DNA of 64,000 nt from Limnohabitans sp. (GCF_030158565.1 NZ_JAOASQ010000023.1:124001-188000), one strand, 5' to 3'. Shown: positions 16,431 to 25,444, counted from the first letter of the stretch. Notes: generated by a model not told the origin, from the letters alone. Translations and numbers: made by a program.

Positions 16431-17180
16431 TCAATGCATGACAAAGCCGCCGTTGACCGGCAGCAACTGGCCCGTGATGAAACCGCTGCCCTGCGTCAGC
16501 AGGAACAGGGCCGCAGCGTTCACGTCATCGGGCATCTGCGGGCGCTGGATGGCCCGCCCGTTCAGGTAATGGTCGTGCCGATCTTGCGGCACATATTCGG
16601 TGGCCTCCACCAAGGTCAGACCCGGGGCGATGGCGTTCACAGTGATGGATTCGGCCCCCAGCTCACGGGCCATCGAACGGGTCATGGCGATGACCGCACC
16701 TTTGCTGGCGGCATACGCCATCAACCGGGGCGCACCCCACAAGGCGGTGTCCGATGCCAGATTCACCACGCGGCCCCGCCCGCTGGCAGCCAGGTGCGGC
16801 CGAGCGGCTTTGGTCACCAGCCAGGTGCCGCGCACGTTCACATCCATCACGCGGTCCCACATGTCCAGCGCCAGCTCGTCCATCGTCTTGCCGCCCGAGT
16901 TGGTGATGGCGGCGTTGTTGATCAAGCCGGTCAAGCCGCCCATCGCTTGCGCCGCGGCGTCTACCCCCGACTGGATGCTCACAGGGTCCAGCAACTCCAG
17001 CGGCACATAGCGTGCAGCAGCCCCCAGTTCGGCGGCGAGCGCTTGCCCGCGTTCGTGCAAGACATCGCTGATCACCACTTGCGCACCAGCAGCCACCAGG
17101 GCGCGGACAAAGCTCTCGCCCAGGCCCCGAGCCGAGCCGGTGACCAGCACTTTGCTGCCTTGCAGATTGATTTCTTGCAT
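16431..17180 (-). CDS. SDR family oxidoreductase (classical)
   Basis: 249 residues. The cofactor motif is LVTGSARGLGESFVRAL, followed by GLINNAAITNSGG, a catalytic Ser in NLASDTALWG and YAASKGAV with Tyr and Lys intact. The C-terminus is canonical (GSGFITGQLLPVNGGFVMH). It should be an active NAD(P)-dependent alcohol dehydrogenase or ketoreductase, or a cis-dihydrodiol dehydrogenase. The last would fit the Rieske oxygenase of the sister operon, which makes cis-dihydrodiols in many pathways. Neighbours are the ABC permease (14 bases) and the cupin. It contrasts with the second SDR at 8442-9221, which lacks the catalytic residues. Confidence 0.9.
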   Translation of the reverse strand: MQEINLQGSKVLVTGSARGLGESFVRALVAAGAQVVISDVLHERGQALAAELGAAARYVPLELLDPVSIQSGVDAAAQAMGGLTGLINNAAITNSGGKTMDELALDMWDRVMDVNVRGTWLVTKAARPHLAASGRGRVVNLASDTALWGAPRLMAYAASKGAVIAMTRSMARELGAESITVNAIAPGLTLVEATEYVPQDRHDHYLNGRAIQRPQMPDDVNAAALFLLTQGSGFITGQLLPVNGGFVMH

Positions 17181-17194
17181 CTTCCAGCTTTCTC

Positions 17195-17974
17195 TCAGGC
17201 GCCCGGCCTTTGCGCATTGACGAGGTAATGCAGCACACGCTTTTCAGCGAGGACCACGGCGTAATAAGCCAGGATGCCAATCACGGTGAGCGCACCGATG
17301 ATGACAAATACCCCAGAGGTGTTGCCCTGCCCTTCAAAGAAGACCAGCAAATAGCCCAGCCCCATGTTGCCCCCGACCAGCTCGCCGACCACCACGCCAA
17401 TCACCGCCAGCGTGCTGGCGATGCGCAGGCCAGAAAACAAGGGCGGCAAGGTGGTCGGAAACTCGACCATGCGAAACACCTGGAAACGCGTGGCCGAAAA
17501 CGAACGGGCCAAGTTGATCAGATCGCCATCCATGGCGCGCATGGCCGACAACACGTTGATCAGCACCGGGAAAAACACGATCAACACCGCCACCAAAATC
17601 TTGGGGTAAATCGTGTAGCCCAGCCACATCACAAACAAGGGCGCAAAGGCCACCTTGGGGGCAATTTGCAAAGCCAGCAAATACGGCGACAAGATCGCCT
17701 CGACCCGGGGCGAGATGCCCAGCGCATACCCGATGACCGCACCCAGCGCCGACCCCAGCACAAAGCCAATGACCACCTCAGAAGCCGTGATGCCGGCATG
17801 CCACAGCAAGCGTTCAGCATCCCAGATGCGTGCGCCTTCGGCCATCACCTGGCTGAAGGGGGGCAGCACAAATTGGGGCACGCCCAGCCAGCCAGGCAGG
17901 TACTCCCACATCAGCAGGAACACCACCAGCACCGCCAGGCTCCAAGCCGAGGTCGTCAGTTTTTCTTGGGACAT
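17195..17974 (-). CDS. ABC transporter permease (SsuC/TauC type)
   Basis: 259 residues from the ATG at 17974; the track start at 17989 is a TTG. About six transmembrane helices are visible, with the permease EAA-type loop in the region IYPKILVAVLIVFFPVLINVLSAMRAMDGDLINLARSFSA. It belongs to the family importing nitrate, sulfonates, taurine, thiamine precursors or aromatic acids. The cognate periplasmic receptor and ATPase genes follow immediately upstream, giving a complete importer at the head of the catabolic operon. The substrate is therefore probably the compound degraded by the operon, and there are no alkanesulfonate monooxygenase or taurine dioxygenase genes nearby to suggest sulfur scavenging. 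Confidence 0.9.
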   Translation of the reverse strand: MSQEKLTTSAWSLAVLVVFLLMWEYLPGWLGVPQFVLPPFSQVMAEGARIWDAERLLWHAGITASEVVIGFVLGSALGAVIGYALGISPRVEAILSPYLLALQIAPKVAFAPLFVMWLGYTIYPKILVAVLIVFFPVLINVLSAMRAMDGDLINLARSFSATRFQVFRMVEFPTTLPPLFSGLRIASTLAVIGVVVGELVGGNMGLGYLLVFFEGQGNTSGVFVIIGALTVIGILAYYAVVLAEKRVLHYLVNAQRPGA

Positions 17975-18025
17975 GTGTTTGTCGGTCAATGCGTTGTCAA
18001 GTTGTCGCTCTGCTTATTTCGCGGC

Positions 18026-19027
18026 TTATTTGCCTGTGACAAATTGGTTGGTGTACAGGTCTTTGAGTGGCGTTTCCTTGGGTACAACCGCATTGCTCAC
18101 ATAAAACTTCTGCAGTTCGCCCAAGCGAGCCTCGTCCATTTGGCCGAGCACCTTTTGGTTGGAGTACACGTACTTGTTGTACATCTCGAAAACGTTTTGA
18201 ATGCCAGCTTCCTTGCCTTTGTGCGCAGGCACATGCTGCACATAAGCGGCGGCAGCCTCTTTGGGGTTGGCCATGATGTCTTTCATGCCCTTGAGCGTGG
18301 CACGCACCAGCTTTTGAATCAGCTGCGGATTTTTCTGAATGGTCTCATCAGACGCCAAGATGGCTTGCGCCATGCTTTTGAAATACACATCGGCCGGCAA
18401 GATGTCGACCTGCGCGCCAGCGTCCATGGCGCTCGCAGTCCAGTCGGGCACACCGGCCATGGCCACGGCCTTTTTGGCGGCAAACTGCTGCCACACACCG
18501 GCTGGGCCTGCGGCCTGGATGTTCACATCGTTCTTGGTCAGACCGACTTTGCTGAGCATGCCCAGCAAGGCGTAGTAAGTGGTGTCGGTGTAAGAGATGA
18601 CCGTGACGGTTTTGCCTTTGAGCTCGCGTGGGCTTTCGATTCGCTCATCTTTGTGGCTGACCATCTGCGTCAGCGAGCCCGCGCCCAAGACCGCCACCGC
18701 CTTGATCGGGATGCCCTGCGAACGCGCAATGATGGGGGTATCGCCAATCGCACCGCCGATGACCGCATTGCCCGCACCGACTTGCTTGGCCACGTCCACA
18801 CCACCGCGTGCGGCGACAAACTTCACATCCAGACCCTCGGCTTTGTAATAACCCTTGGCTTGCGCCAGCATCCAGGGGCCAAAAGCCGGCAGTGTGCCGG
18901 GCGCAGGCAAAAGGTAAGTAACTTCTTGCAAAGGCGCTTGTGCCACGGCCGGCAAAGTCACTGAAAGCGCAGCGGCCATCAAACTGGCACAGGTCAGGCG
19001 TTTGCCGATGAAAGATGCTTTTGTCAT
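18026..19027 (-). CDS. ABC transporter substrate-binding protein (SsuA/THI5-like)
   Basis: 333 residues from the ATG at 19027. Signal peptide ending LPAVAQA. The mature part includes FGPWMLAQAKGYYKAEGLDVKFVAARGGVDVAKQVGAGNAVIGG, the classic start of the NMT1/THI5/SsuA fold, and a later TVTVISYTDTTYYALLGMLSKVGL. The protein binds the imported solute in the periplasm and delivers it to the permease encoded 51 bases downstream. Members recognise sulfonates, nitrate, thiamine precursors or aromatic carboxylates such as phthalate. Given the Rieske and ring-cleavage context, an aromatic or heterocyclic carboxylate is the best guess. Ligand not determinable by eye. Confidence 0.88.
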   Translation of the reverse strand: MTKASFIGKRLTCASLMAAALSVTLPAVAQAPLQEVTYLLPAPGTLPAFGPWMLAQAKGYYKAEGLDVKFVAARGGVDVAKQVGAGNAVIGGAIGDTPIIARSQGIPIKAVAVLGAGSLTQMVSHKDERIESPRELKGKTVTVISYTDTTYYALLGMLSKVGLTKNDVNIQAAGPAGVWQQFAAKKAVAMAGVPDWTASAMDAGAQVDILPADVYFKSMAQAILASDETIQKNPQLIQKLVRATLKGMKDIMANPKEAAAAYVQHVPAHKGKEAGIQNVFEMYNKYVYSNQKVLGQMDEARLGELQKFYVSNAVVPKETPLKDLYTNQFVTGK

Positions 19028-19068
19028 ACGTGTCTCCATGGATATCAAGGGGTTAAAACAAACAGGAC

Positions 19069-19875
19069 TCAATGCACATCGGCTTGACTGTCCAACTTCA
19101 ACAACGCCATCAACCGACTCACATAGTCAGCCAATTGCGGATGTTTTCGGCGCTGCATCGGATTGGACCGATCGGGCAGATCCACCAAAATCTCTTCAAT
19201 GATGGTGCCCGGACGCTCGCTCATGACCAAGATCCGGTCAGACAGCGCAACGGCCTCTGCCAAATCGTGCGTGATGAAGACCACGGTCTTGCGCTCGCGT
19301 TGCACGGTTTGGGCCAGGTCCTGCTGCAAGATCATTTTGGTCTGCGCATCCAGGGCAGAAAACGGCTCGTCCATCAGCAACACCAAAGGATCGACCGCCA
19401 AGGTCCTCGCCATGGCGGCGCGTTGGCGCATGCCGCCAGACAATTGATTGGGGTAATGCGCAGCAAAACCCTTGAGGTGGCATTGCACAATCAAACGCTC
19501 CGAGATGGCTTGTCGCTCTGCCGCCTTGACGCCACGCAGCTCCAGCCCGAACTCCACGTTTTGGGCAATGGTGCGCCAGGGCATGAGCAGGTCTTTTTGC
19601 AGCATGAACGCCACATGCTTGTTGGGGCCAGACACCACTTCGCCATTGACTTTGACGGTGCCTGCAGAGGGTTTGGACAAACCCGCGCCCATGTTGAGCA
19701 AGGTGCTTTTGCCGCAGCCCGAAGGGCCAATGATGGAGACCACCTCGCCCTCAGCGATTCGGAAATGGATGTCACGCGCAGCCAAGACCTCGGCCGACTT
19801 GCCGCGCGCTGCAAAACGTTTTTCCACCCCGATGAATTCAATCGCTGGGGTTGCTGAATCCGGTGTCGTGCCCAT
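19069..19875 (-). CDS. ABC transporter ATP-binding protein (SsuB/TauB type)
   Basis: 268 residues. Walker A is IGPSGCGKSTLL, the Q-loop lies near MLQKDLLMPW, the signature is LSGGMRQRAAMAR and Walker B is LLMDEPFSALD. It is the energising subunit of the importer completed by the next two genes. It is the first gene of the 13-gene minus operon. A GTTTC-N6-GAAAC operator ends 8 bases upstream of its ATG and no convincing Shine-Dalgarno sequence is seen, as in the plus-strand sister operon. Translation initiation may therefore be weak, or coupled to the operator region. Confidence 0.93.
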   Translation of the reverse strand: MGTTPDSATPAIEFIGVEKRFAARGKSAEVLAARDIHFRIAEGEVVSIIGPSGCGKSTLLNMGAGLSKPSAGTVKVNGEVVSGPNKHVAFMLQKDLLMPWRTIAQNVEFGLELRGVKAAERQAISERLIVQCHLKGFAAHYPNQLSGGMRQRAAMARTLAVDPLVLLMDEPFSALDAQTKMILQQDLAQTVQRERKTVVFITHDLAEAVALSDRILVMSERPGTIIEEILVDLPDRSNPMQRRKHPQLADYVSRLMALLKLDSQADVH

Positions 19876-19882
19876 GTCAATT

Positions 19883-19898
19883 GTTTCACTAAAGAAAC
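19883..19898. promoter_or_regulatory. GTTTC-N6-GAAAC operator of the minus catabolic operon
   Basis: GTTTCACTAAAGAAAC differs from the box at 3974-3989 at one base and has the same dyad spacing as the perfect palindrome at 3952-3973. It sits 8 bases upstream of the ABC ATPase start. Only a weak promoter (CGGACA, 17 bases, TAATAA on the minus strand) could be picked out behind it. Shared boxes argue for joint control of both operons, probably by the operon's IclR protein. Confidence 0.62.
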
Positions 19899-19989
19899 GT
19901 TGATTTATTACAGAATCAATCCTACCTTGTCCGAGCCGTTTGGCAAAGCCCTATCAAAACAATCAACTAAATAAAAAGCGAAAAAAAAA

Positions 19990-20014
19990 CCTGACGCACA
20001 TGACGCGCTTCAGG
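19990..20014 (-). terminator. Intrinsic terminator after ychF
   Basis: On the minus strand CCTGAAGCGC pairs with GTGCGTCAGG around a 5-base loop, with one mismatch and one wobble pair. It is followed directly by nine T residues. It lies 36 bases beyond the ychF stop and is a standard Rho-independent terminator for that gene. Confidence 0.8.
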
Positions 20015-20049
20015 CTCTCAAACAGCGCCCTAGAACAGGGCGGGTCAAA

Positions 20050-21141
20050 TCAGGAGCTGAACAGGAAGTTCATCACGTCGCCGTCCTTGACCACGTATTC
20101 CTTGCCTTCGGCGCGCATCTTGCCCGCGTCTTTGGCGCCTTGCTCGCCCTTGAAGGCGATGAAGTCGTCAAACGCGATGGTCTGGGCACGGATGTAGCCC
20201 TTCTCAAAGTCCGTGTGGATCACGCCAGCCGCTTGCGGGCCCGTATCGCCCACATGGATGGTCCAGGCGCGCACTTCTTTCACACCAGCGGTGAAATAGG
20301 TTTGCAGGCCCAGCAAGGTGTAGGCAGAACGGATCAGGCGGTTCAGGCCGGGCTCTTCCTGGCCCAATTCCTTCAAGAATTCCAGGCGGTCGGCATCGTC
20401 CATCTCGGACAACTCGGCCTCAATCTTGGCGCAAATGGCCACCACAGGCGCATTTTGCTTGGCGGCAAAAGCCTTCAAGCGGTCGAGGAAGGGGTTGTTC
20501 TCGAAGCCGTCTTCCGACACGTTGGCCACGAACATGGCGGGCTTGGCCGTGATGAAGAAGAACTGCTTGAGTTCGGCGCGCTCTTCCTTGCTGAAGTCGA
20601 TGGTGCGCACCGGCTGGGTGTCGTTCAGGGCCGCTTGGCACTTTTCAAGGATCGCCATTTGCTTGACGGCTTCCTTGTCGCCGGAGCGGGCGATTTTGCT
20701 CACGCGGTGGATGGCTTTTTCGGCAGCGGCCAGGTCGGCCAGGCACAGCTCGGTCTGGATGACTTCGATGTCGGCAATCGGGTCCACCTTGTTGGCCACG
20801 TGGATGACGTTGTCGTCTTCAAAGCAGCGCACCACGTTGACGATGGCGTCGGTTTCGCGGATGTGGGCCAAAAACTTGTTGCCCAGGCCTTCGCCCGTGC
20901 TGGCCCCGGCCACCAAGCCGGCGATGTCCACAAACTCCACAATCGCGGGCACGATGCGCTCGGGCGTGATGATTTCGGCCAACTGCTGCAAACGCGGATC
21001 GGGCACCTCGACCACGCCCGTGTTGGGCTCGATCGTGCAAAAGGGGTAATTCTCAGCCGCAATGCCGGCTTTGGTCAGGGCGTTGAAAAGGGTGGATTTG
21101 CCAACGTTGGGCAAACCCACGATGCCGCATTTGAGGCTCAT
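20050..21141 (-). CDS. ychF: Redox-regulated ribosome-associated ATPase YchF (Obg-related)
   Basis: 363 residues from the ATG at 21141, the length of the E. coli protein; the track's longer start has no support. P-loop GLPNVGKST at residues 8-16, then [20 protein letters not shown] and the DxxG motif [30 protein letters not shown]. The C-terminal TGS domain ends [19 protein letters not shown]. YchF/Ola1 is an ATPase of the Obg-HflX group that binds ribosomes and influences oxidative stress responses and translation start choice. It is a single gene with its own terminator, divergent from the UbiH-like operon. Confidence 0.97.
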   Translation of the reverse strand: MSLKCGIVGLPNVGKSTLFNALTKAGIAAENYPFCTIEPNTGVVEVPDPRLQQLAEIITPERIVPAIVEFVDIAGLVAGASTGEGLGNKFLAHIRETDAIVNVVRCFEDDNVIHVANKVDPIADIEVIQTELCLADLAAAEKAIHRVSKIARSGDKEAVKQMAILEKCQAALNDTQPVRTIDFSKEERAELKQFFFITAKPAMFVANVSEDGFENNPFLDRLKAFAAKQNAPVVAICAKIEAELSEMDDADRLEFLKELGQEEPGLNRLIRSAYTLLGLQTYFTAGVKEVRAWTIHVGDTGPQAAGVIHTDFEKGYIRAQTIAFDDFIAFKGEQGAKDAGKMRAEGKEYVVKDGDVMNFLFSS

Positions 21142-21298
21142 GGAAGGCTTTCGGTGATTCGGGAGACAACCGATGATTTTAACGGCTGGGACTGCCGCCC
21201 CTGGCCCCATTGCGGCTTGAATGCAAAAGACCCGCGCAGCCTGAGGTGCCAAGGGCCTGCCGGCTCGCCGGGCCGAGTCCGCCACCTACAATGCAGCC

Positions 21299-22459
21299 AT
21301 GGCAAACCAACCCGATATTTGCATCCGAGGCGCCGGCATTGTGGGCCGCACTTTGGCCCTGTTGCTGGCCCGCGAACGGCTGCGCGTGGCGCTGGTCGAG
21401 GCGCCCGCTCCGGCCTGCGGCCCCGATGTGCGGGCCTACTCGCTCAACAGCGCAGCGCAGCGCATGCTGCAAGACCTGCGCTGCTGGCCAGACGCTCCGG
21501 CGGTCACCCCGGTGCACCAGATGCAGGTCTTTGGCGACCAGGGCGGCGAGTTGACCTTTGGCGCCCAGGCCATGGGCGCAGGTGAGCTCAACTGGATGGT
21601 GGACGTGCCCGTGCTCGAAGCGCGTCTGGCCGCTGCTGTGCAGTTTCAACCCCAGATCGAAGTAGTGCAGGCCCCCGTCGCCGCGCCGCTCACGGTGATT
21701 TGCGAAGGCCGCGCCAGCCAAACGCGTGCCGAGCTGGGCGTGGCGTTTGACATCACCGCCTACGAACAACACGCGGTCGCCACCCGCTTGCGCTGCGAAC
21801 TGCCCCACGGCGGCGTGGCCCGGCAATGGTTCACCTGGGGTCAGGTGCCAGGCCGGTCCGAAGCCCAGGCCGAGATTTTGGCGCTGCTGCCACTGGGCGG
21901 CGAAGGCGGCCACGAAGTGGCGCTGGTGTGGTCCGTCCACCCCTTGCGGGTGCCCCAGCTGATGGGCCTGAGCGCCGAAGACTTTGCCAGCGAACTCGGC
22001 CAAGCATGCCGCATGGCCCTTGGCCACATGACGCTGAGCGCTGAACGAGCGGTCTGGCCCTTGCAACTGGCCCGTGCCTCGCGCTGGATTGGCGAGATGC
22101 CCGGCACCACGAAACAGGCATTTGCCCTGGCCGGTGATGCGGCCCACGCCATGCACCCGCTGGCAGGCCAAGGCCTGAACGTGGGCCTGGCCGATGTGGC
22201 CGAGCTGGTGCGCGTGATCCAGGCCAAAGAATTCTGGCGCCCTTTGCACGACAGCAAGCTGCTGCGCCGCTACGAACGCGCCCGCCAAGCCGATGTGCAA
22301 GCCATGGGCTTTGTCACCGATGGCCTGCAGCGCCTGTTTGCACAGCCCGGCCCGGTCTGGCAAAACCTGCGCAACTGGGGCATGCGCGGCTTTGACCGAA
22401 GCGGCCCTTTGAAAAACTGGATGACCCGCCAGGCCATGGGGCAAGACGCTGCCGCCTGA
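21299..22459 (+). CDS. UbiH/UbiF/Coq6 family FAD-dependent monooxygenase
   Basis: 386 residues. FAD-binding N-terminus DICIRGAGIVGRTLALLLARERL, then the family's second motif near the C-terminus, ALAGDAAHAMHPLAGQGLNVGLADVAELVRV. That GDAAH..HP.AGQGLN sequence is characteristic of ubiquinone-ring hydroxylases. The protein probably hydroxylates a ubiquinone precursor at the inner membrane. Which ring position (C1, C5 or C6) cannot be told, so no Ubi letter is assigned. It heads a + strand operon with dsbC, DUF3429, an M61 peptidase and an SbmA-like gene. A TACAAT hexamer lies 8 bases before the ATG, so the transcript may have a very short leader. Confidence 0.85.
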   Translation: MANQPDICIRGAGIVGRTLALLLARERLRVALVEAPAPACGPDVRAYSLNSAAQRMLQDLRCWPDAPAVTPVHQMQVFGDQGGELTFGAQAMGAGELNWMVDVPVLEARLAAAVQFQPQIEVVQAPVAAPLTVICEGRASQTRAELGVAFDITAYEQHAVATRLRCELPHGGVARQWFTWGQVPGRSEAQAEILALLPLGGEGGHEVALVWSVHPLRVPQLMGLSAEDFASELGQACRMALGHMTLSAERAVWPLQLARASRWIGEMPGTTKQAFALAGDAAHAMHPLAGQGLNVGLADVAELVRVIQAKEFWRPLHDSKLLRRYERARQADVQAMGFVTDGLQRLFAQPGPVWQNLRNWGMRGFDRSGPLKNWMTRQAMGQDAAA

Positions 22460-22497
22460 GCATCTGCTACCGAACACCGACACCGAAAGAGAGCCAC

Positions 22498-23205
22498 ATG
22501 AAGTTTGTACGCCCCTTGCTGATCGCACTCCTGACACTGGCCATCAGCCCGGTCTTTGCGCAAGAAACCACCATCCGCAAAAGCCTGAGCGAGCGCCTGC
22601 CCAATTTGCCCAAGATCGACGAGATCAGCAAAACCCCCATGAACGGCCTGTACGAAGTGCGCATGGGCAGCGACATCATGTACAGCGATGCCGACGGCAG
22701 TTTTCTGATCCAGGGCACGCTGATCGATGTCAAACAGCGTCGCAACCTGACCGAAGAACGCATGGAGAAACTCTCGGCCATCGCGTTTGACCAACTGCCC
22801 TTGAAAAACGCCTTCACCCAAGTGCGTGGCAACGGCAAGCGCAAACTGGTCGTGTTTGCCGATCCGAACTGCGGTTACTGCAAGCGCTTTGAAAAAGACC
22901 TGCAAAAACTCGACAACGTGACGATCCACCACCTGCTGTACCCCATCCTGGGTGAAGACTCGAAAGCCAAGTCGCGCAACATCTGGTGCGCCAAAGACAA
23001 GGCCAAGACCTGGAACGACTGGATGCTCAATGGCACAGCACCTGCAGCGGCCAGCTGCGACACAGCACCCTTGGATGCCAACGTCGAATTCGGCAAAAAG
23101 TACCGCATCACCGGCACCCCCACCTTGTTCTTTGCCGATGGCACCCGCGTGCCCGGTGCTGTGCCCCTGGCCCAAGTCGAAAAACTCCTGGCTGACATCA
23201 AATGA
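22498..23205 (+). CDS. dsbC: Periplasmic thiol:disulfide interchange protein DsbC
   Basis: 235 residues. Signal peptide KFVRPLLIALLTLAISPVFA. The N-terminal dimerisation region includes YEVRMGSDIMYSDADGSFLIQGTLIDV. A linker leads to a thioredoxin fold with the active site FADPNCGYCKRFEKDL, Cys125 and Cys128. The cis-proline loop is TGTPTLFFADG. DsbC is a V-shaped dimer that shuffles wrong disulfides in the periplasm, kept reduced by DsbD (not in the window). GAGAG precedes the start, and the stop overlaps the next gene as ATGA. Confidence 0.93.
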   Translation: MKFVRPLLIALLTLAISPVFAQETTIRKSLSERLPNLPKIDEISKTPMNGLYEVRMGSDIMYSDADGSFLIQGTLIDVKQRRNLTEERMEKLSAIAFDQLPLKNAFTQVRGNGKRKLVVFADPNCGYCKRFEKDLQKLDNVTIHHLLYPILGEDSKAKSRNIWCAKDKAKTWNDWMLNGTAPAAASCDTAPLDANVEFGKKYRITGTPTLFFADGTRVPGAVPLAQVEKLLADIK

Positions 23206-23660
23206 ACCACCTCAAGCACCCCGAAGACCCCACCTGGCGCCTGATCCGTCGTCTGGGTTTTGCAGGCCTGATCCCCTTTGTTTTTCTAGCCCTGTGCCTG
23301 TGGCTAGTGGGTCCTGATTTGCACCCCTATGTGGCGCTGGCCATGCAAGGCTATGGCGCGGTGATCGTGTCGTTTCTGGGCGGCATCCATTGGGGCGTGG
23401 GCTTTCGCAATGCGTTGATCGCACCCGAAGCACCGCGCATCCATTTCACCTGGGGCGTGGCCCCCTCCATCCTCGCCTGGGTGGGCGTGATGATGCCCGC
23501 CTTTGCCGGCTTGCCGCTGCTGGGTTTTGTGCTGATCGGCTGCTACGTGATGGACCGCCGCACCTGGCCTGCCGCAGGCCTGGCGCCCTGGCTGCCCATG
23601 CGCTTGCAGTTGACCGTCGTCTCGGCCCTCAGTTGTTTCCTGGCTGCGGGTGCGACCTGA
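23202..23660 (+). CDS. DUF3429 small membrane protein
   Basis: 152 residues with four to five hydrophobic helices. The stretch ALAMQGYGAVIVSFLGGIHWGVGFR is the recognisable DUF3429 core (SF.G..HWG). The function is unknown. The start codon overlaps the dsbC stop by four bases and the end is 3 bases from the M61 peptidase gene, so it is translationally coupled inside the operon. Location suggests an envelope role, but nothing in the sequence shows a catalytic site. Confidence 0.82.
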   Translation: MNHLKHPEDPTWRLIRRLGFAGLIPFVFLALCLWLVGPDLHPYVALAMQGYGAVIVSFLGGIHWGVGFRNALIAPEAPRIHFTWGVAPSILAWVGVMMPAFAGLPLLGFVLIGCYVMDRRTWPAAGLAPWLPMRLQLTVVSALSCFLAAGAT

Positions 23661-23663
23661 TCC

Positions 23664-25433
23664 ATGGCCCATACACCCCTCCACTACACCGTCGAAGCGG
23701 TCGACCTGAACGCGCACCTGTTTCGCGTCACACTCACCATCGACCAAGCTGCTGCACTGCAAACCGTGTCACTGCCGGTGTGGATTCCCGGCAGTTATCT
23801 GGTGCGCGAGTTTTCCAAAAACCTGCAGAACCTGAGCGCCAAACAAGGCCGTCGCCAAGCTGCCCTGGTGCAACAAGACAAATGCACTTGGCAAATCACT
23901 TGCCGCGCAGGTGAACCTCTGGTGCTGCGCTACGAGGTCTATGCCTTCGACAACTCGGTGCGCACCGCCTGGCTGGACAGCCAACGCGGCTTTTTCAACG
24001 GCACCAGCTTGTGCTTGCGGGTGCATGGCCAAGAAGCACAAGCGCACCACGTGCAGCTCTTGCCCGTCAAAGGCGAAGCCCAGTGGCAAGCGGCCACCGG
24101 CCTGACACCGGTCAAGGTCGACAAACGCGGCTTCGGGCTTTACACCGCCGCCGACTACGACGAACTGGTCGACTGCCCGGTGGAGCTGGGCGCTTTCTGG
24201 TCGGGCAGCTTCAACGCTTGCGGCATACCGCACCGCTTTGTGGTGGTGGGTGCCCTGCCATCGTTTGACGGCGACCGCTTGCTGGCCGACACGCAAAAAA
24301 TCTGCGAAACCGAAATCCGCTTTTGGCACGGCCAAGGCAAATCGGCCGGGCAAAAAGCCCCCTACAAAAATTACCTGTTCATGCTGAACGCCGTGCACGA
24401 CGGCTATGGTGGACTGGAGCACCGCAACAGCACCGCGCTGATCTGCAACCGTGCCGACCTGCCCCGTCAAAGCGGCCCCCGCAGCAGCGAGGGCTACACC
24501 ACGCTGCTGGGCCTGATCAGCCACGAATACTTCCACACCTGGAACGTCAAGCAACTGCGCCCGGATGCGTTTGCGCGCTACGACTACACACAAGAAAACT
24601 ACACCCAGCTGCTGTGGTTCTTTGAAGGCTTCACCAGCTACTACGACGACCTGCTGTTGCGTCGCGCAGGGCTGATCGACGATGCCGCTTACATCCAATT
24701 GGTGAACAAAACCATCACCCAAGTGCAGCAAACGCCAGGCCGCCATGTGCAGACCGTGGCCCAGGCCAGTGCCGACGCCTGGGTGAAGTACTACCGCCAG
24801 GACGAAAACACCCTCAACGCCACCGTGAGCTACTACACCAAGGGGGCGCTGGTGGCCCTGTGCCTGGACCTGTCTTTGCGCCAGGAAGGCCAAGGCCACA
24901 CGCTCGACGATGTGATGCGAGGCCTGTACAAGCGCTGCAAAGCCGGACCCATGCGCGAGCAAGACCTGCTGGACGAACTGCAAGCCCAGACCGGCCGCAG
25001 CTGGCAAGCCGAAATCGCCGCCTGGGTGCACGCCACCGCCGAATTGCCTTTGGCGCCACTGCTCAAAGGCCAGGGCGTCCAGATCCATGTGGAGACCGGC
25101 AGCTTTGCCGACCGCCTGGGCCTGCGCCACACCGACAGCGCCAGCGGCGTGCAGATCAAAGCGGTGCAACGCGGCAGCGCCGCCGAACAGGCGGGCCTGG
25201 CCGCCCATGACGAATGGCTGGGCATGGACGTCGGCGCCAAAGGCCAGGGCGGCAGCTGGCGCATTGCCAAACTCGCCGAAGTGCCCGAACTGCTGGGCAA
25301 AGAACGCCAACTCACCGCACTGGTCTCGCGCGATCGGCAACTGCTTCGCCTGCCGCTCACAGTGCCGCAGCAAAGTTCGGTCTGGCGACTCGAAATGGCC
25401 AAAGACCGCACCAGCCCTTGGCCGGCAGCCTGA
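23664..25433 (+). CDS. M61 family metallopeptidase with C-terminal PDZ domain
   Basis: 589 residues. The N-terminal beta-rich domain (about 1-180) leads to a zinc-peptidase core with HEYFH at 287-291 (LISHEYFHTWNVKQLRPDAF), where two His and the Glu form the HExxH site. Downstream LLWFFEGFTSYYDDLLLRRAG supplies the third zinc ligand, a glutamate. A PDZ-like domain follows at about 470-560 (GVQIKAVQRGSAAEQAGLAAHDEWLGMDV). This is the glycyl-aminopeptidase/M61 family. No classical signal peptide is seen at the N-terminus, so a cytoplasmic role is likely despite envelope neighbours. Substrates are unknown for most bacterial members. Confidence 0.9.
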   Translation: MAHTPLHYTVEAVDLNAHLFRVTLTIDQAAALQTVSLPVWIPGSYLVREFSKNLQNLSAKQGRRQAALVQQDKCTWQITCRAGEPLVLRYEVYAFDNSVRTAWLDSQRGFFNGTSLCLRVHGQEAQAHHVQLLPVKGEAQWQAATGLTPVKVDKRGFGLYTAADYDELVDCPVELGAFWSGSFNACGIPHRFVVVGALPSFDGDRLLADTQKICETEIRFWHGQGKSAGQKAPYKNYLFMLNAVHDGYGGLEHRNSTALICNRADLPRQSGPRSSEGYTTLLGLISHEYFHTWNVKQLRPDAFARYDYTQENYTQLLWFFEGFTSYYDDLLLRRAGLIDDAAYIQLVNKTITQVQQTPGRHVQTVAQASADAWVKYYRQDENTLNATVSYYTKGALVALCLDLSLRQEGQGHTLDDVMRGLYKRCKAGPMREQDLLDELQAQTGRSWQAEIAAWVHATAELPLAPLLKGQGVQIHVETGSFADRLGLRHTDSASGVQIKAVQRGSAAEQAGLAAHDEWLGMDVGAKGQGGSWRIAKLAEVPELLGKERQLTALVSRDRQLLRLPLTVPQQSSVWRLEMAKDRTSPWPAA

Positions 25434-25444
25434 AAGGCATCTCG

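Noticed and set aside
17210-18964. 584-residue plus-strand ORF
   Set aside because: Antisense to the ABC permease and receptor genes; His/Gln/Arg-rich, no recognisable domain.
17195-19875. Taurine or alkanesulfonate importer (tauABC/ssuABC)
   Set aside because: The family matches, but no desulfonating enzyme is nearby; the importer is inside an aromatic-type operon, so a sulfonate substrate was not claimed.
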